Position numbers and translations under genes: made by a program. The notes under the pieces are model-generated. The model was given only the letters and a program-made list of their open reading frames with translations. It made no database searches and was not told the DNA's origin. A stretch of DNA of 64,000 bases from positions 38,814,626-38,878,625 of the forward strand of contig CM053327.1 in NCBI GenBank assembly GCA_028583605.1, in the 5' to 3' direction. Positions 9,768-21,659 of this stretch are shown here, one piece after another (the first letter of the stretch is position 1; each line of letters opens with the position of its first letter). The stretch comes from Dastarcus helophoroides. Lineage: Eukaryota > Arthropoda > Insecta > Coleoptera > Bothrideridae.

Positions 9768-11393
9768 TCAGCGGGCGATCTTTGCTCTGTCGTCCTTCAT
9801 CTTGTCCATCCATTGCAAGGCGTGGTTATTGGTCCTCATAGTGAAGTGGCGTCCTTCCAAGTAGGGACGATAACGTTTGACTGCCCAGATTATGGCCAAA
9901 CACTCTTGTTCGTTGATATGGTAGCGCTGCTCCGTGGGATTGAATTTCGCGCTACCATATGATATGATCCTCTTGCCTCCTTCAGGGGTCGGTTGGTAGA
10001 GTACTTCAGAATTACCAATGCCGCTGGCATTAGTCTCCAGTACGAATGGCAGGTTCGGGTCAGGTCGGTGCAACTCACGAGGAGTCCTCATGGCGTCCTT
10101 AATAGCCTTGAACGCGGTGTTGCACTCCTTGGTCCACTTGAAGGCCTTCTTCGAGCTGAGGGCGTTTGTCAGCGAGGCTGCCACCTGGGCGAAGTTGGGA
10201 ATATATTCTCTTAACCACCCGCAGAGTCCCAGGAACCTTTGGAGTTAATTCCGAGAGGTCGACGTCCTCATGGTTTGGACGGATTCTAGGTGGCAGTCGA
10301 GCGGCCTGTTGATGGTGGCTTCAACTTGGTGTCCAAGGTATTGGATGTCGTTGGTTCCGAGTCGACACTTCTCCGGCGAGCAAGTCAGTCCGTGAGTTCG
10401 GAGTCATTCAAAGACTATCTGGAGATGCCTTAGGTGGTCTTCGAAGCTGGGCGAATAGATAATGATATTGTCCAGATAAACCAGAACGAACTCGTTGAGA
10501 AGTCCGGGCTGCACTTTCTGCATCATGAACCTTTGGAAGGTCCCTATGGCGTTCTTCAGTCCGAAGGGCATGACTCGGAACTGGTAAGTCGCTCCGTTAG
10601 GAGTAGCAAAGGCCGTGTATTTCCTGGAATCCTCGCTCAGTGGGATCTGCCAATAGCCTGACTTCAGGTCAAGGGTCGAGAAGATTCTCGCGTTGCCTAA
10701 GTCTTTCAGGGTCTGAGGGATCTGCGGCAGAGCTATGGATTCATCGGTGGTCTGGCTGTTCAGCTTTTGGTAGTCCACGCAGAACCTCCAGGTGTCATCC
10801 TTCTTGTGGACCATTACTACCGGAGACACATACGCGAACCTACTGCGCTCGATGACCTTTGGCATCAACATCTCCTCGATTTGGTCGTACATCGCTTTCC
10901 TCTTAGCCTCGGAATAGCGATATGGTCGAAGTTGAAAAGGTGTGGGGTCTTTCAAGTGGATTTCGTGCGTTACGGACCTAGTGGTAGTTAGCTGTCGCTT
11001 CTGCAATGCGAAGACATCTGCGAACTCCCTCAACAGTCGATGTAGCTGAGGTCGTAGTTCTTCGGGCATCTCGTCGTGGATCTCGGATGCCACAATCAGG
11101 TTGGTCTTGGTCGAGATTTTGGGGGCCATCAGGTACTCCGTGTATCGCTTCTGGATTCCAAAATGAAGACATCCTCTTCGGGCATCCATGGTCGCGTCTT
11201 CCAGCGATATCCAAGGATCAGGTCTTCTTGGAGGTCCTCCACCAAGAGGAACTCTACCGATCGGCAATAAGGGCCAATCTGGATGGTGAGCTCCTGCGAT
11301 CCTCGTATACCGGCTGTCTCTCAAGTAGCTAAGCGAAGCTGAATCTTTCTCGGATTGACAAGCCCAGCTCAAGCAAGGATGGTTAATTACCAA
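9768..11393 (-). pseudogene. Ty3/gypsy retrotransposon pol fragment
   Basis: Reading leftward, a frame from 11393 to 10404 encodes a short linker and the reverse transcriptase core: SRFAYVSPVVMVHKKD, then STLDLKSGYWQIPL, then TAFATPNGATYQFRVMPFGL, then the catalytic box as YLDNIIIYS. A second frame from 10184 to 9768 encodes the RNase H-like connection (SAKFNPTEQRYHINEQECLA, AIIWAVKRYRPYLEG). Stops and a frame change separate them near 10250-10400. Two key acidic residues look altered: YLDD has become YLDN, and the RNase H DAS motif reads NAS. Integrase, gag and both LTRs are absent, so this is a truncated dead copy. A remnant near 11400-11500 may be the preceding protease region, which I cannot support further. 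Confidence 0.92.
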
Positions 11394-11653
11394 CCCTCCT
11401 CGTGGTGTTTTCCGTTGGTCGGGGACGATCGTGAATCGTCGGGGATGGAAATGTATTGGTCAATGCCTAGTGCTTGGATCCATCTAGCGGCGTCAGAGTG
11501 AGAGTATGAGCGGGAAACTTGAATTATTCCTGCTCCGGTATCACACCTACATTACATGGGGAACTTGTGTGCAAAATTGCATTCTTCTAGACTTAACTGT
11601 TTGAGCTGTGCGTTGTCTATAAGTCAGTATTTAGGGTAACAGATAACCTAAAA

Positions 11654-14368
11654 CAGCGGTCGGAAAACTTTTAAACCGAAAGAGCCAGCCGCAATAAAAA
11701 AATTAATTTCGTGAATTTCAAAGTCAAAAAAAAATTAGGCAAAATATGGGACAGAGGGACTTCTCTGGTTCATGTAGTCTAAATGAAAATATATTCAGCC
11801 CAAAAGACTTTTTATTTCCCAAATTTTAGACCTTTACGTCAAAATTTACCTTTTTTTTCACAAATTCGACCTTTTCAATTCTTCTCTATATTAGTCTTCT
11901 TTTTTAATATATATTTTCTTCCTAAAATAAGACTTACCCCAAATATTTCTTTCTTCTCAAAACTCGACAATTTGTAAAAATGTTTACTTTTTTCTAATTC
12001 GATTTACTGGACGATTCAACTTATTTTTCAAAAATTCATCTTTTGTTGATTTTTTAATAAAGAGGTAAAAATTTGAAATAATTGGAGATGTTAAGTAAAA
12101 TAGTTTTTAAAGATCTCGATCTTTTTTTCAAAACTTTCTTTTTTCTAAAGTTGGATCTATTTTCAAATATCACTTTTTTCCAAAATTACATTTTTTCGAA
12201 TTTTGTTTCAAATTGCTGCTTTTTTGTAAAACTTTCTACATTTTTTTGAAATTTGTATTTTTACCAAATTTTGGCATTTTCCCCAAAATTGATTTTTACT
12301 AAGCGTTTAAACTTTGAATTTGCTACGCAAAATTCATTTTTGTTTTCGAAATTTCGATTTTTAAAATTCGACATTTTATGTTTCTAAAAATTGCAATTTT
12401 TTGACGAAATTTATCACCGTATTTTGAAAATATTTGACCTAATCTTAAATTTTGACTTTCTCTGGGAAATTTTGGCCTTCAACACCTTAACACTTTTCTC
12501 AAAATTTGTATATATTTTTTAAAATTCGTTCGTTTTCCAAATTTAGCCAATTTGCCCAAATATTAACTTTTACTATTACTTTACTTTTACTATTACTTTA
12601 AACTTTTATTTATTTTCTACTAATTTGGACTTGTTTCGCTAAATTCGTTTTTTTTTTTAAATTATGACTTAAAATTGGATATCTTATTGTTTCTGCAAGC
12701 TGCGATTTCTTCAACAAAATTTGTCAATTTTCAAAATCTTTGACTTAATCTCTAAATTAGATTTTTTTTCTCAAAATTCAACCTTTATTTAAAATTCAAC
12801 AGTCGAAACTGGAAGTTGTATCAACATTGTCTTTTCTTTCAATACTTATCAATTCTAACAAAATTCTAATTTTTTTGAACACTTGGAATTTTTTTTAATT
12901 CGTGTTGTTCTCGAAGTTTCAATTTTATTCTCAAAATTTAACTTTCTTTAGAAAAATGCAATTTCTTTATTTTCTTCTTCTCTGGAAAACTTCGACTTCT
13001 GAAAAACTTCCACTTTTTTCTAAGATTTTGATTTGATACAATTTTTAGCAAAATTTAAATTTGTCTAAACAGTACAGGTTTTAAATTTGTTTTGCAAATT
13101 TCAATCTTTTGTTAAAATTCAAAGTCTTTCTTCTAATATTTTGCTTTTTTTTGGAAACTTTTGACGAATTAATTTTTTTTCGAAATCTCTTTTTTCACAA
13201 TTAAGCTTTTTCTGGAAATTTCAAGCTTAATTTTGGCAAAACTTATCTATATTTAAATCTCAAAATTTGATTTTTTTTTAAAGTTTGGCTTTCCTTGAAA
13301 AATGTTGACCATCAATACTTTTCTCAAAACTGAAAGTTTTATCGATATTCTCTTTTCTTTTGAAATTATTTTACCAATTTTCTGAAAATCGAATTCATCA
13401 GAAAACTTGGATTTTTTTTAATCGTCTTGTTCTTGATATTTTAAATTTCTATTCAAAATTTAAATTTCTCTGGAATATTGTAAATTTTTTTTCGAGATTT
13501 CGTCTTCCCTGAAAGACCTCGACTTTTTAAAGTTCGATAATTTTTTTTAAGCTTTCAGTTTATTTTTACAATTTATCTTTTTGATATTTTATAGTTTTTC
13601 AAAAAGTTTAAATTTGTCTAAAAATTTCAGGTTTTTAATTTGTTTTGTCTGTTTCTATTGTCGAAATTCGATTTTTTTTCTAAAATTTTACCTTTTTTTG
13701 AGAACTTCTGATAAATTCGTTTTTTTTTTCGAAATCTCTTCCTTTTCCTCGATTTGTTTAAAATCTCTTTCTTTTTCTCAATTTTTTCGAAGTCTCTTTT
13801 CCTCAATTTTTTCAAAGTCTCTTTTGCTCAATTTTTTCGAAGTCTCTTTTGCTTAATTTTTTCGAAGTCTCTTTTTCTTAATTTTTGCAAAATCTATTCC
13901 TTTTTCTGAAAATTTGGCTTCTTCTGGAAATTTCAGCTTTTATTTCGATATTTGCTTTTTCTGTTAATTTGGATTTTTTTCTCACAAAAGTAATTTAACT
14001 TTTTTTCACGAAGTTTAAATAAAGGCTGTAGAAAATTTACAAATAAAAAAGTAAAAATCATGAGAAAAATATTTTTTAGAAATTTCGACTCTCCAAATTG
14101 ATTTTTTTTAAAATTTCATGTGTTTTCCAAAATGTTAATACAAATTATGCAAAAATTTCGAAAAAATACTTGTTGTAATTTTAGCAAAACCTGAAAATTC
14201 CTAGAAAAGTATTTTTTGGAAATTTCGACTTCTGTAGGTCACTTGTTTAATGAGTACTCATTTTCTGAGTGTCTGTCCCTTCAAGCTTTTTAGGACAATT
14301 TAAAGAGCCGCAGTTGTCTTTTAAAAGAGCCACATGCGGCTCGCGAGCCTGGGGTTTGCCGACCCCTG
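11654..14368. mobile_element. Non-autonomous hAT element with low-complexity interior
   Basis: The left end begins CAGCGGTCGGAAAAC and the right end, reverse complemented, begins CAGGGGTCGGCAAACC. Sub-terminal sequence near the right end (AAGAGCCACATGCGGCTCGC) is typical of this hAT group. The flanks are ACCTAAAA (11646-11653) and ACCTAAGA (14369-14376), an 8-bp target-site duplication with one mismatch, as expected for hAT. No transposase is present. The interior (about 11770-14260) is almost wholly degenerate T-rich low-complexity DNA related to the arrays at 6895 and 29420. Confidence 0.85.
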
Positions 14369-14512
14369 ACCTAAGACATTAAAGGATAAGCAAACATGGG
14401 GATCACGGATCCTTCCAACTGTTACACATGGCGGGGGTTGTCAAAAAATCCGACAATTATAGAATTTATAACTTATTTCGAAAATAATAGTTCACAATGA
14501 AGGCAAAACGTA

Positions 14513-15845
14513 TTAAACGTCCAAGATAGATATAACATCGAGTAATCCGCCTTCGCGATAACACCGGGGGAACATCCCGACGCAGTCAATTCCGAATTTG
14601 CCGGCTTGATGAGCCTCCATATATTCCGGATCCAGGTCGTTATCCACTTCGCCGTCGCCGTAATCTGGCCTGAAAACGTTTGGTCCCTTCGGCAATTGAT
14701 CGAATTTATTCGACGAGTTCTTAAACTTACGTTAGGACAATGTGCATTATGCGGCCGTAGAGGCCGTTAGCGTCGTTGTCTAGCCCGAGATCAGCAGCCT
14801 CGCATATGCTCTTCAACAGGCACGACCTTCCGTCCAAACCGTAGCTGTAATAAAGACGTACGTTTAGTTTTCGCCCTTTGGGGACGCTCCCGGGGGCGCT
14901 ATGTTTCCGGATGTTTATTCTGAATAACTTGCTGCCTTCTAAAGGCAACACTGAGTCTAGTTTTGTACAGTGTACAAGTTATAATTTATTCAGTGCTGCC
15001 ACCTAGTCAACGTTTTGCTAAATTGGAATTACATCCGCTATTAATTGGTTGGACCCGGTACGACCCAATTTAAAAACTAACAATTTACTCTTTAGACATC
15101 GCGTTCTAAATTTTCCCTTGCACAACATCCTCACCGACCTGTTTAGAATGGCTTCGATTCCTAGGTAAACTGAAGCTCTATCTGTTATTGCCGACGCGCT
15201 TCGTTTATCCCGAGAGCGCGAAATAATTGGCGGATAGGTTTCTATTTGCGTCGTATTTGTAGGTAAAGTGTACTGAAATTGGAAATTCCATCCGATTCCC
15301 ATGTTCTGTCTGCTTCCCAGCATCACTGGAACAGCAAAACCTAAAACCATCTGCAACAAAAACGAGAATAAAACCGCGTAATAAGCGTTCAAATCGAAAT
15401 GTGCCAGGATGGGAAGGAATTGACATCCCGCTGGACATAACGCGGGGAAGTTGTTTACCGAGACGAATTTTCCGTTGAGATTTGTGTATTTAGGAAAATT
15501 GAATCTTTTAGCGTTACATTTGGAAGAGGATTTTCGAGATGCGCCCATGCGAAGGTTTCGAATTATAGGAGTTTCTATTTAATTTTGTTCGAATGTTACA
15601 AAGATCTTCACAGAGCTGTTTTCAATAGAATTCGATTTTACAAGCAGAAAATTAAAATAAATTACCTTGAATGTTCCACCGTAGGGATACAGGACGAAAC
15701 GTTTCGATCTATTTAAGACCTCGGAATTCGTCGTTACGGACATGATAAGGAAAATTGCTGTCAGTCCCTGTAAGTTAAAGGTCACCAAGAATCTGATTTT
15801 CAGTAAAATGTTTATTCTTACAACACGAAGGAAGTTTGATGGCAT
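14513..15845 (-). CDS. DM4/DM12-family secreted protein, four exons, 220 aa
   Basis: Exons are 15845-15666, 15350-15139, 14844-14731 and 14669-14513. All introns have GT/AG ends and the phases (0, 2, 2) agree, giving 221 codons with the stop. Residues 18-36 are hydrophobic, like a signal sequence or membrane anchor. RSKRFVLYPYGGTFK at 46-60 is the family's hallmark opening, followed by FAVPV and WNFQFQYTLP at 81-90. SRDKRS at 106-111 is a possible dibasic processing site. The C-terminal module has the expected cysteines: GLDGRSCLLKSICEAA (C139, C145), then GRIMHIVLT, then GIDC and C at 198 and 205. This family (DM4/DM12, many paralogues in flies and beetles) is insect-specific and has no established biochemical role. 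The copy looks intact; the start at M1 rather than M35 is favoured because it encodes the hydrophobic segment. Confidence 0.93.
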
Positions 15846-15911
15846 CTTGAAGGTAAACTGGGGTCACTAACACTCATGCAAGTCTAACGAAGTGGGTGTT
15901 TACTTAAGAAA

Positions 15912-15948
15912 TTAACGCGATTTCGTTTAATGAACGAAATCGCGTTAA
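15912..15948. repeat. Perfect 16-bp inverted repeat upstream of the DM4/DM12 gene
   Basis: TTAACGCGATTTCGTT and its exact reverse complement flank a 5-bp spacer, about 70 bp upstream of the predicted start codon. It could form a hairpin or be a symmetrical protein-binding site; no factor is assigned. Confidence 0.85.
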
Positions 15949-15949
15949 A

Positions 15950-16499
15950 CTAGTCTCGTGAAACTAGCCTATGAATTCTACTTGAAATAATGTTCACTCT
16001 ACATCGACAGCTTTTATCGATAGTATCGATAGTTTTTTTACAAAAATATCGACAGTTTTAGCTAATAATTTTATTAAATAAAATGGGTTTTCGAATTTGA
16101 CCTGCCGTTGCCATCTAGGGTCCAACGATCGTCCCTGTGAGGGAGATAGTTGCTCCAATTCGCGATGTACGACGAAACAATAAAAATTTTCCCAATTAAT
16201 ATCAATCAAATTTCCCACTAAATATCGTACGTGTACCATGCAAACAATTTTCTCATTGATCGATTTATTCTATTTCTATTAAACCACTTGACCATCTGAT
16301 ATAATAGACGAAAAACAAGTTTTTTTATAAGTATGCATACATAATTTTTTAAGGATTCCATATTTTATGGAGTCACTTCAGTAGTACTATCGTACATTTA
16401 ATAAATCGGGAAATTCTCCAGACAGGTTTTGTTTCGTTTTATTTATTTATTTTATTTTTGACCTCTTAGACTATGTCAAGATTAATGTTGGAGTTTTTA
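15950..16499. other. Unassigned intergenic DNA
   Basis: No repeat or gene recognised. The frame at 15994-16239 on the minus strand lacks any domain-like feature. Confidence 0.3.
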
Positions 16500-17150
16500 T
16501 TTTATTCTTTAATTTCATCTTTAAAGCGACATTAAAGTCGAAAATTTCAGAAAAAGGTGGAAATCGTGAGCTTCAGATCTAAATTTTTGAATTTAAAAAA
16601 AGTTTGAAAAAATTTGAAACAAAAAACAAAATTTTAGATTTTTAAAATTTATTTATTTTCGCATTACATATTTATAACTTTAATTTTTTTTCAAAACTTT
16701 GATTCATTCAGAATTTCGAGTTTAAACTATTACTATTTTATATGAATTTTAACACTGAACCTCCAATTTTTATATTTTGAGATTACATTCGAATAGACAA
16801 CTTTGGATTAAAAATTTTGAGAAAAATATGGCAATTTCAAGTTTTACATTTAGAGAAAGTTAAATGTTCCAGAAGAAAAATTCAAAATTTTAAACAAATT
16901 GGAGATGTTTTCTGAATGTTTTACAATTTTTTTTTCGAGAAATTTCGATTTATTTTTCTAGTTCAAAAAATAAAAATGTCTCCATATTTTTTTAAATTAC
17001 GACTTGATAACGAAATGTTGAGAATAACTTAAAGAGTTACTTCAAAAGTTTTTGAAAGATCGCGTCCTGATTTTGCACTCTTCATATTTCAACGTTAATT
17101 TAACGGTTAGTTAGGTCTCACATAAGAGAAGCTAAAAAACTCTAATGTAA
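16500..17150. repeat. AT-rich low-complexity block
   Basis: Degenerate AAATTTC/GAAATTT words like those in the larger arrays, without a clear period. Confidence 0.6.
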
Positions 17151-17171
17151 GGCGAGAGGAAGCAAGAATGA

Positions 17172-17790
17172 GCATACACATCAGGAAAGCCAAACACTGT
17201 CCATAGGGAGAATGTTAATGAGAGATTTAACATTGAGAGCTAATAGTGGGACAGATGGGCGGCGCCTTGTATTCTCCTACACCGGTGTAAACAATTCAAC
17301 GTAGAGCGCAGCGATCAGTGCTGGTGGAGATTTCAGTAGTACATCATAGCTTCTAACGTGTTTTGTTCCAGGATTACTACTGACAGGCAACAATTTTATC
17401 AAAATTTGCGTACCACATACTGTTTGTTCTTTTAGTCCGTTGATTTAATCAACGTTTGAGGCAAAATAAAACTGATATTCTTTGATAACCAAAATAAATA
17501 AACGAGATTTCTTAAACAAAATAAGTAATAATTTTAATGAAGAATATAACATAATAACTCTTTAAACATTACAATATAAGGAGTTCAAATAGGCTGCCAG
17601 ACTGTGCTAAATAATATTCCAATCTGTTGTAAAACTTTTGACGATTTTTTTCTAACATCTAAACTGGAAGATACGAGCATGCTGCTCAAAGTAGGGAAAT
17701 ACGTTCAGCGGCCGTAGAAAACTATGGAAGGGACAATTCTTAACGTTTTACATGGACAATGAAAATTTTTCCTTATCTGTAGATGAGAAA
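17172..17790. repeat. Dispersed repeat, copy A
   Basis: About 600 bp aligns closely, in the same orientation, with 43603-44197. Shared blocks include CACATCAGGAAAG, GGCGGCGCCTTGTATTCTCC, CACCGGTGTAAACAATTCAAC and, at the far end, CAGCGGCCGTAGAAAACTATG. The element is non-coding in both copies; termini and class are unknown. Confidence 0.85.
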
Positions 17791-18174
17791 CTGTAATTTG
17801 AATTGACTTATTAGAGCACACAGCTGCTACAACTGTTACACATTTTTGCATTGCAATCGCGTCTGCAAAAATAAAACAATGTTTAGGTGATACGCTCCAT
17901 AAAATCTGAAAAAGGGCAGAAACTTCGACGTGTTTGGCATAATATCAGTAGCGAATAGTAGAATATAGTTAATGTGAAAAGATGAACAGTGCAGAATGTT
18001 TTAAAAAATTTAGTCACGATGTAATCCGTGTCTCTGTGGAGCTGCGAAATCGAGAACCAATGGCTGAGTTTTGTCTGCCTTTATGAATGTCTAACTTGAA
18101 ATATTCAGAGTCAAATCAAAATGTCAAGAAATGGATGCAAGATTTTCATATCAATTCATTGTAATTCAAAATGT
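17791..18174. other. Unassigned DNA
   Basis: No repeat or gene recognised between the dispersed repeat and the long tandem arrays. Confidence 0.3.
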
Positions 18175-21100
18175 TATAGTAAAAGAATTTAGAACTTAAA
18201 GCCTTAATTTTGAAATCATGAAGTCAACATTTTAGAAAAAAACGAAACCTCAAAATGTTTAAATTCTTTCCTAAAATGTCGATGCTTAAATCAAAATTTG
18301 AAAAAAGAAATCAAAATACTGATATTTCTAAAAAAAATTGAAAATTTCGAGAAAAAACTGTAATTAAATCTAAATCTTTTTCGAATTTCTTCTATTTCTC
18401 AAAAATATGGATTTTTTTGTTTAAGATTCGCCTTTTTCATATTTTTTGCTCAAAATTTGAAAAAAGAAATCAAAACAATAATATTTCTAAAAAATTGAAA
18501 ATTTCGAGAAAAAAACTGTAACTAAATCTAAATCTTTTTCCAATTTCTTCTATTTCTCAAAATTTAGACTTTTTTTGTTTAAAACTCGCCTTTTTTATAA
18601 TTTTTTCTCAAAATTTGAAAAGGGAAATCAAAATAATAAAATTTCTAAAAAATTGAAATTTTCGACAAAAAAACTGTAACTAAATCTAACTCTTTTTTGA
18701 ATTTCTTCTATTTCTCAAAATTTGGATTTTCTTTGGTTTAAAATTCGCCTTTTTCATAATATTTTCTCAAAATTTGACTATTTTTTTCAAAATTTGATTA
18801 TTTTTTTTAGAATTGGACTATTTTTATATCAAAATTTAACTTTCTGTAGAAAATTTTCATTTCTCGAAGTTTTTGCTCGAAATACGTCTATTGCGGTATT
18901 TTTGATTCGTTTTTTTCTCAAATTTTCATTTTATTCCAGAATCTGACTTTTCTTGAAATTGATTTTCTTTGGAAAATTTCGAATTTACCGTTGAAATTTC
19001 GACCGTTCTCCTCGAAATTTCACCCATTTTTCGAAATTTCGTTTCTTTAGTTTTTTTTTTTTCTAAAAAGTTTGACCTTTTAGAATCTGAATGTCTAGAA
19101 ATGTTCGCTGAATTGCAAAAGTTTCTGGAAATTTGAACTTTGAAATTCATCTTTTTCTGAAAATGAAACTGGATTAAAAAAAATCGAAATAATTTTAAAA
19201 TGTCGAAGTAAAAGAAATATATTAAACAATCCAAAATCCTAAATGGACAGAATTAAAAAAATATAAACATTTCGCAACAAAGGTAGCAAAGTTGAAAAAA
19301 ACATCTAAATTTTCAAATAGATAGAAATTTTCAAAAGAAAATTTATGTTTAAAAGTGTCGAGTACGATGTATGTAACGATGTGATATGTGGTCTGTCCAC
19401 ATAAATTTTGTAACAGTAACAGTTTTGGGAAAAATCCCAAATTTTGTCCAGATTAAAAATAATTAAAAATTGAAGTCGAAATTTCGAAAATCCGAAATTT
19501 GGAAGTCACAATTTTGAAAGTCACAATTCTGTAAAAAGTCGACACTTCAAACTATCCATTTTGTAAAAAGGACGAGATTTTCAAAAACTTGAAATGTCGA
19601 AAAGTCAAAATTTTGAATAGAAAAATAGAATTTGAATAAAAAAAATCAAAATTTTGCAGTAAAAGAATTTAGAATTTAAAACCTTAATTTCGAAATCATG
19701 AAGTCAATATTTTAGAAAAAAATCGAAACCTCAAACTGTTTAAATTATTTCCTAAAATTTCGATGCTTAAATCAAAATTTGAAAAAAGAAATAAAAATTT
19801 AAAAAAGAAATCAAAATTTGAAAAAAGAAATCAAAATACTGATATTTCTAAAAAAATTGAAAATGTCGAGAAAAAAACTGTAATTAAATATAAATCTTTT
19901 TCGAATTTCCTCTTTTTCTCAAAATTTGGATTTTTTTGTTTAAAATTTGCCTTTTCCATATTTTTTTTCAAATTTTGACTATTTTTTCAAAATTTGAATA
20001 TTTTTTTCAAAATTTAGCTTTCCATTTCTCGAAGTCTTTGCTCGAAATACGTCTATAGCGGTATTTTTGATTCGTTTCTTTTTTTCAAATTTTCATTTAA
20101 TTCCAAAATTCGACTTTTCTTTGAATTGACTTTCTTTGGAAAATTTTGAATTTACGTTGAATTTTCGACTTCTTGAAATTTCACCTATTTTTCGAAATTT
20201 CGTTAATTCAGTTTTTTTTTCCAAAAATGTTGACCTTTTAGAATCTGAATGTATAAAAATGTTTACTGAATTGCAAAAGTTTCTGAAAATTTAAATTTCG
20301 AAATTAATCTTTTTTTGAAAATGTAACTGGATTTAAAAAAAAAATCGAAATAATTTTAAAATGTCGAAGTAAAAAAAATATACTAAACAACTCAAAATCC
20401 TAAAAGGACAGAATTAAAAAAAATAAAAATTTTACAACCAAGGTAGAAAAGTTGAAAAAAAAATCTAAATTTTCAAATAGATAGAAATTTTCAAAAAAAA
20501 ATTCATGTTTGAACAAATACGATGTATATGTAACGACGTGATATGTGGTTTATTCACATAAATTTTGTGACAGTAACAGTTTTGGGAAAAATCCGAAACT
20601 TCGTCCAGGTTAAAAACAATTGAAAATTATAGTCGAAATTTCGAAAATCCGAAATTTGGGAGTCGCACTCTTGAAAGTCACACTTTTGTAAAAAGCCGAC
20701 ATTTTAAACTATCCATTATGTAAAAAAACGAGATTATCAGAAACTTTAAAATATTCAAAAATTTGAAATGGCAAAAAGTCAAAATTTTGAATAGCAAAAT
20801 CGAATTTGAATAAAAAAATCAAAATTTTGCAGTAAAAGAATTTAGAATTTAAAACCTTAATTTCGAAATCATGAAGTCAATATTTTAGAAAAATATCGAA
20901 ACCTTAAACTGTTTAAATTCATTCCTTAAATATCGATGCTTAAATCAAAATTTGAAAAAAGAAATAAAAATTTAACAAAGAAATCAAAATTTGAAAAAAG
21001 AAATCAAAATACTAATATTTCTAAAAAAAAAAAACCAAGGACCAGTCCGTTCCATCAAACTAATATTTCTAAAAAGTTGAAAATGTCGAGAAAAAAAACT

Positions 21101-21300
21101 GTAACTAAATCTAAATCTTTTTCGAATTTCCTCTTTTTCTTAAAATTTGGATTTTTTTTGTTTGAAATTCGCCTATTTCATAATTTTTTATTAAATTTTG
21201 ACTATTTTTTCAAAATTTGACTATTTTTTTCAAAATTTAGCTTTCCATTTCTCGAAGTTTTTGCTCGAAATGCGTCTATAGCGGTATTTTTAATTCGTTT
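18175..21300. repeat. Long-period tandem of AT-rich low-complexity units
   Basis: The block containing AGTAAAAGAATTTAGAA recurs near 18178, 19658 and 20832. Each occurrence is followed by the same order of words (ATGAAGTCAA, GATGCTTAAATC, CTCGAAGT, then AAATGTCGAAGTAAAA). The first two units are about 1.48 and 1.17 kb; the third is cut short near 21300. A fragment of the foldback terminus (CAAGGACCAGTCCGTTCCAT) sits inside the third unit at about 21037. Confidence 0.85.
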
Positions 21301-21452
21301 TTTGAAAGTCACAATTTTGTAAAAAGCCGACATTTTAAAGTATCCATTTTGTAAAAAAGACGAGATTTTCAAGAACTTCAAAATATTTAAATCTTGAAAT
21401 GTCGAAAAATCAAAATTTTGAATAGAAAAATCGAATTTCAATAAAAAAAATT

Positions 21453-21479
21453 GATTGACTATTTTTAAAATAGTCAATC
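21453..21479. repeat. Short hairpin
   Basis: GATTGACTATTTT and its reverse complement face each other almost without a spacer. Confidence 0.7.
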
Positions 21480-21659
21480 TATCTTAAATTTGTGAATAAA
21501 GTTTCGAATATCAAATTAGATTTTCGGAAAATATGTCGTAATTTGAGGAACAAAAATCTCAGAAGAAAACGAAATTCAGAATTTAATAAAACTCAATTTG
21601 GAAACCCGTAAATTTAACTATTTTGAACGGTTCTTATTTTGAAAAAGTGGTATATTTGA

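Noticed and set aside
10434..11332. Several plus-strand frames over the gypsy fragment
   Set aside because: Antisense shadows of the reverse transcriptase frame, which has clear motifs.
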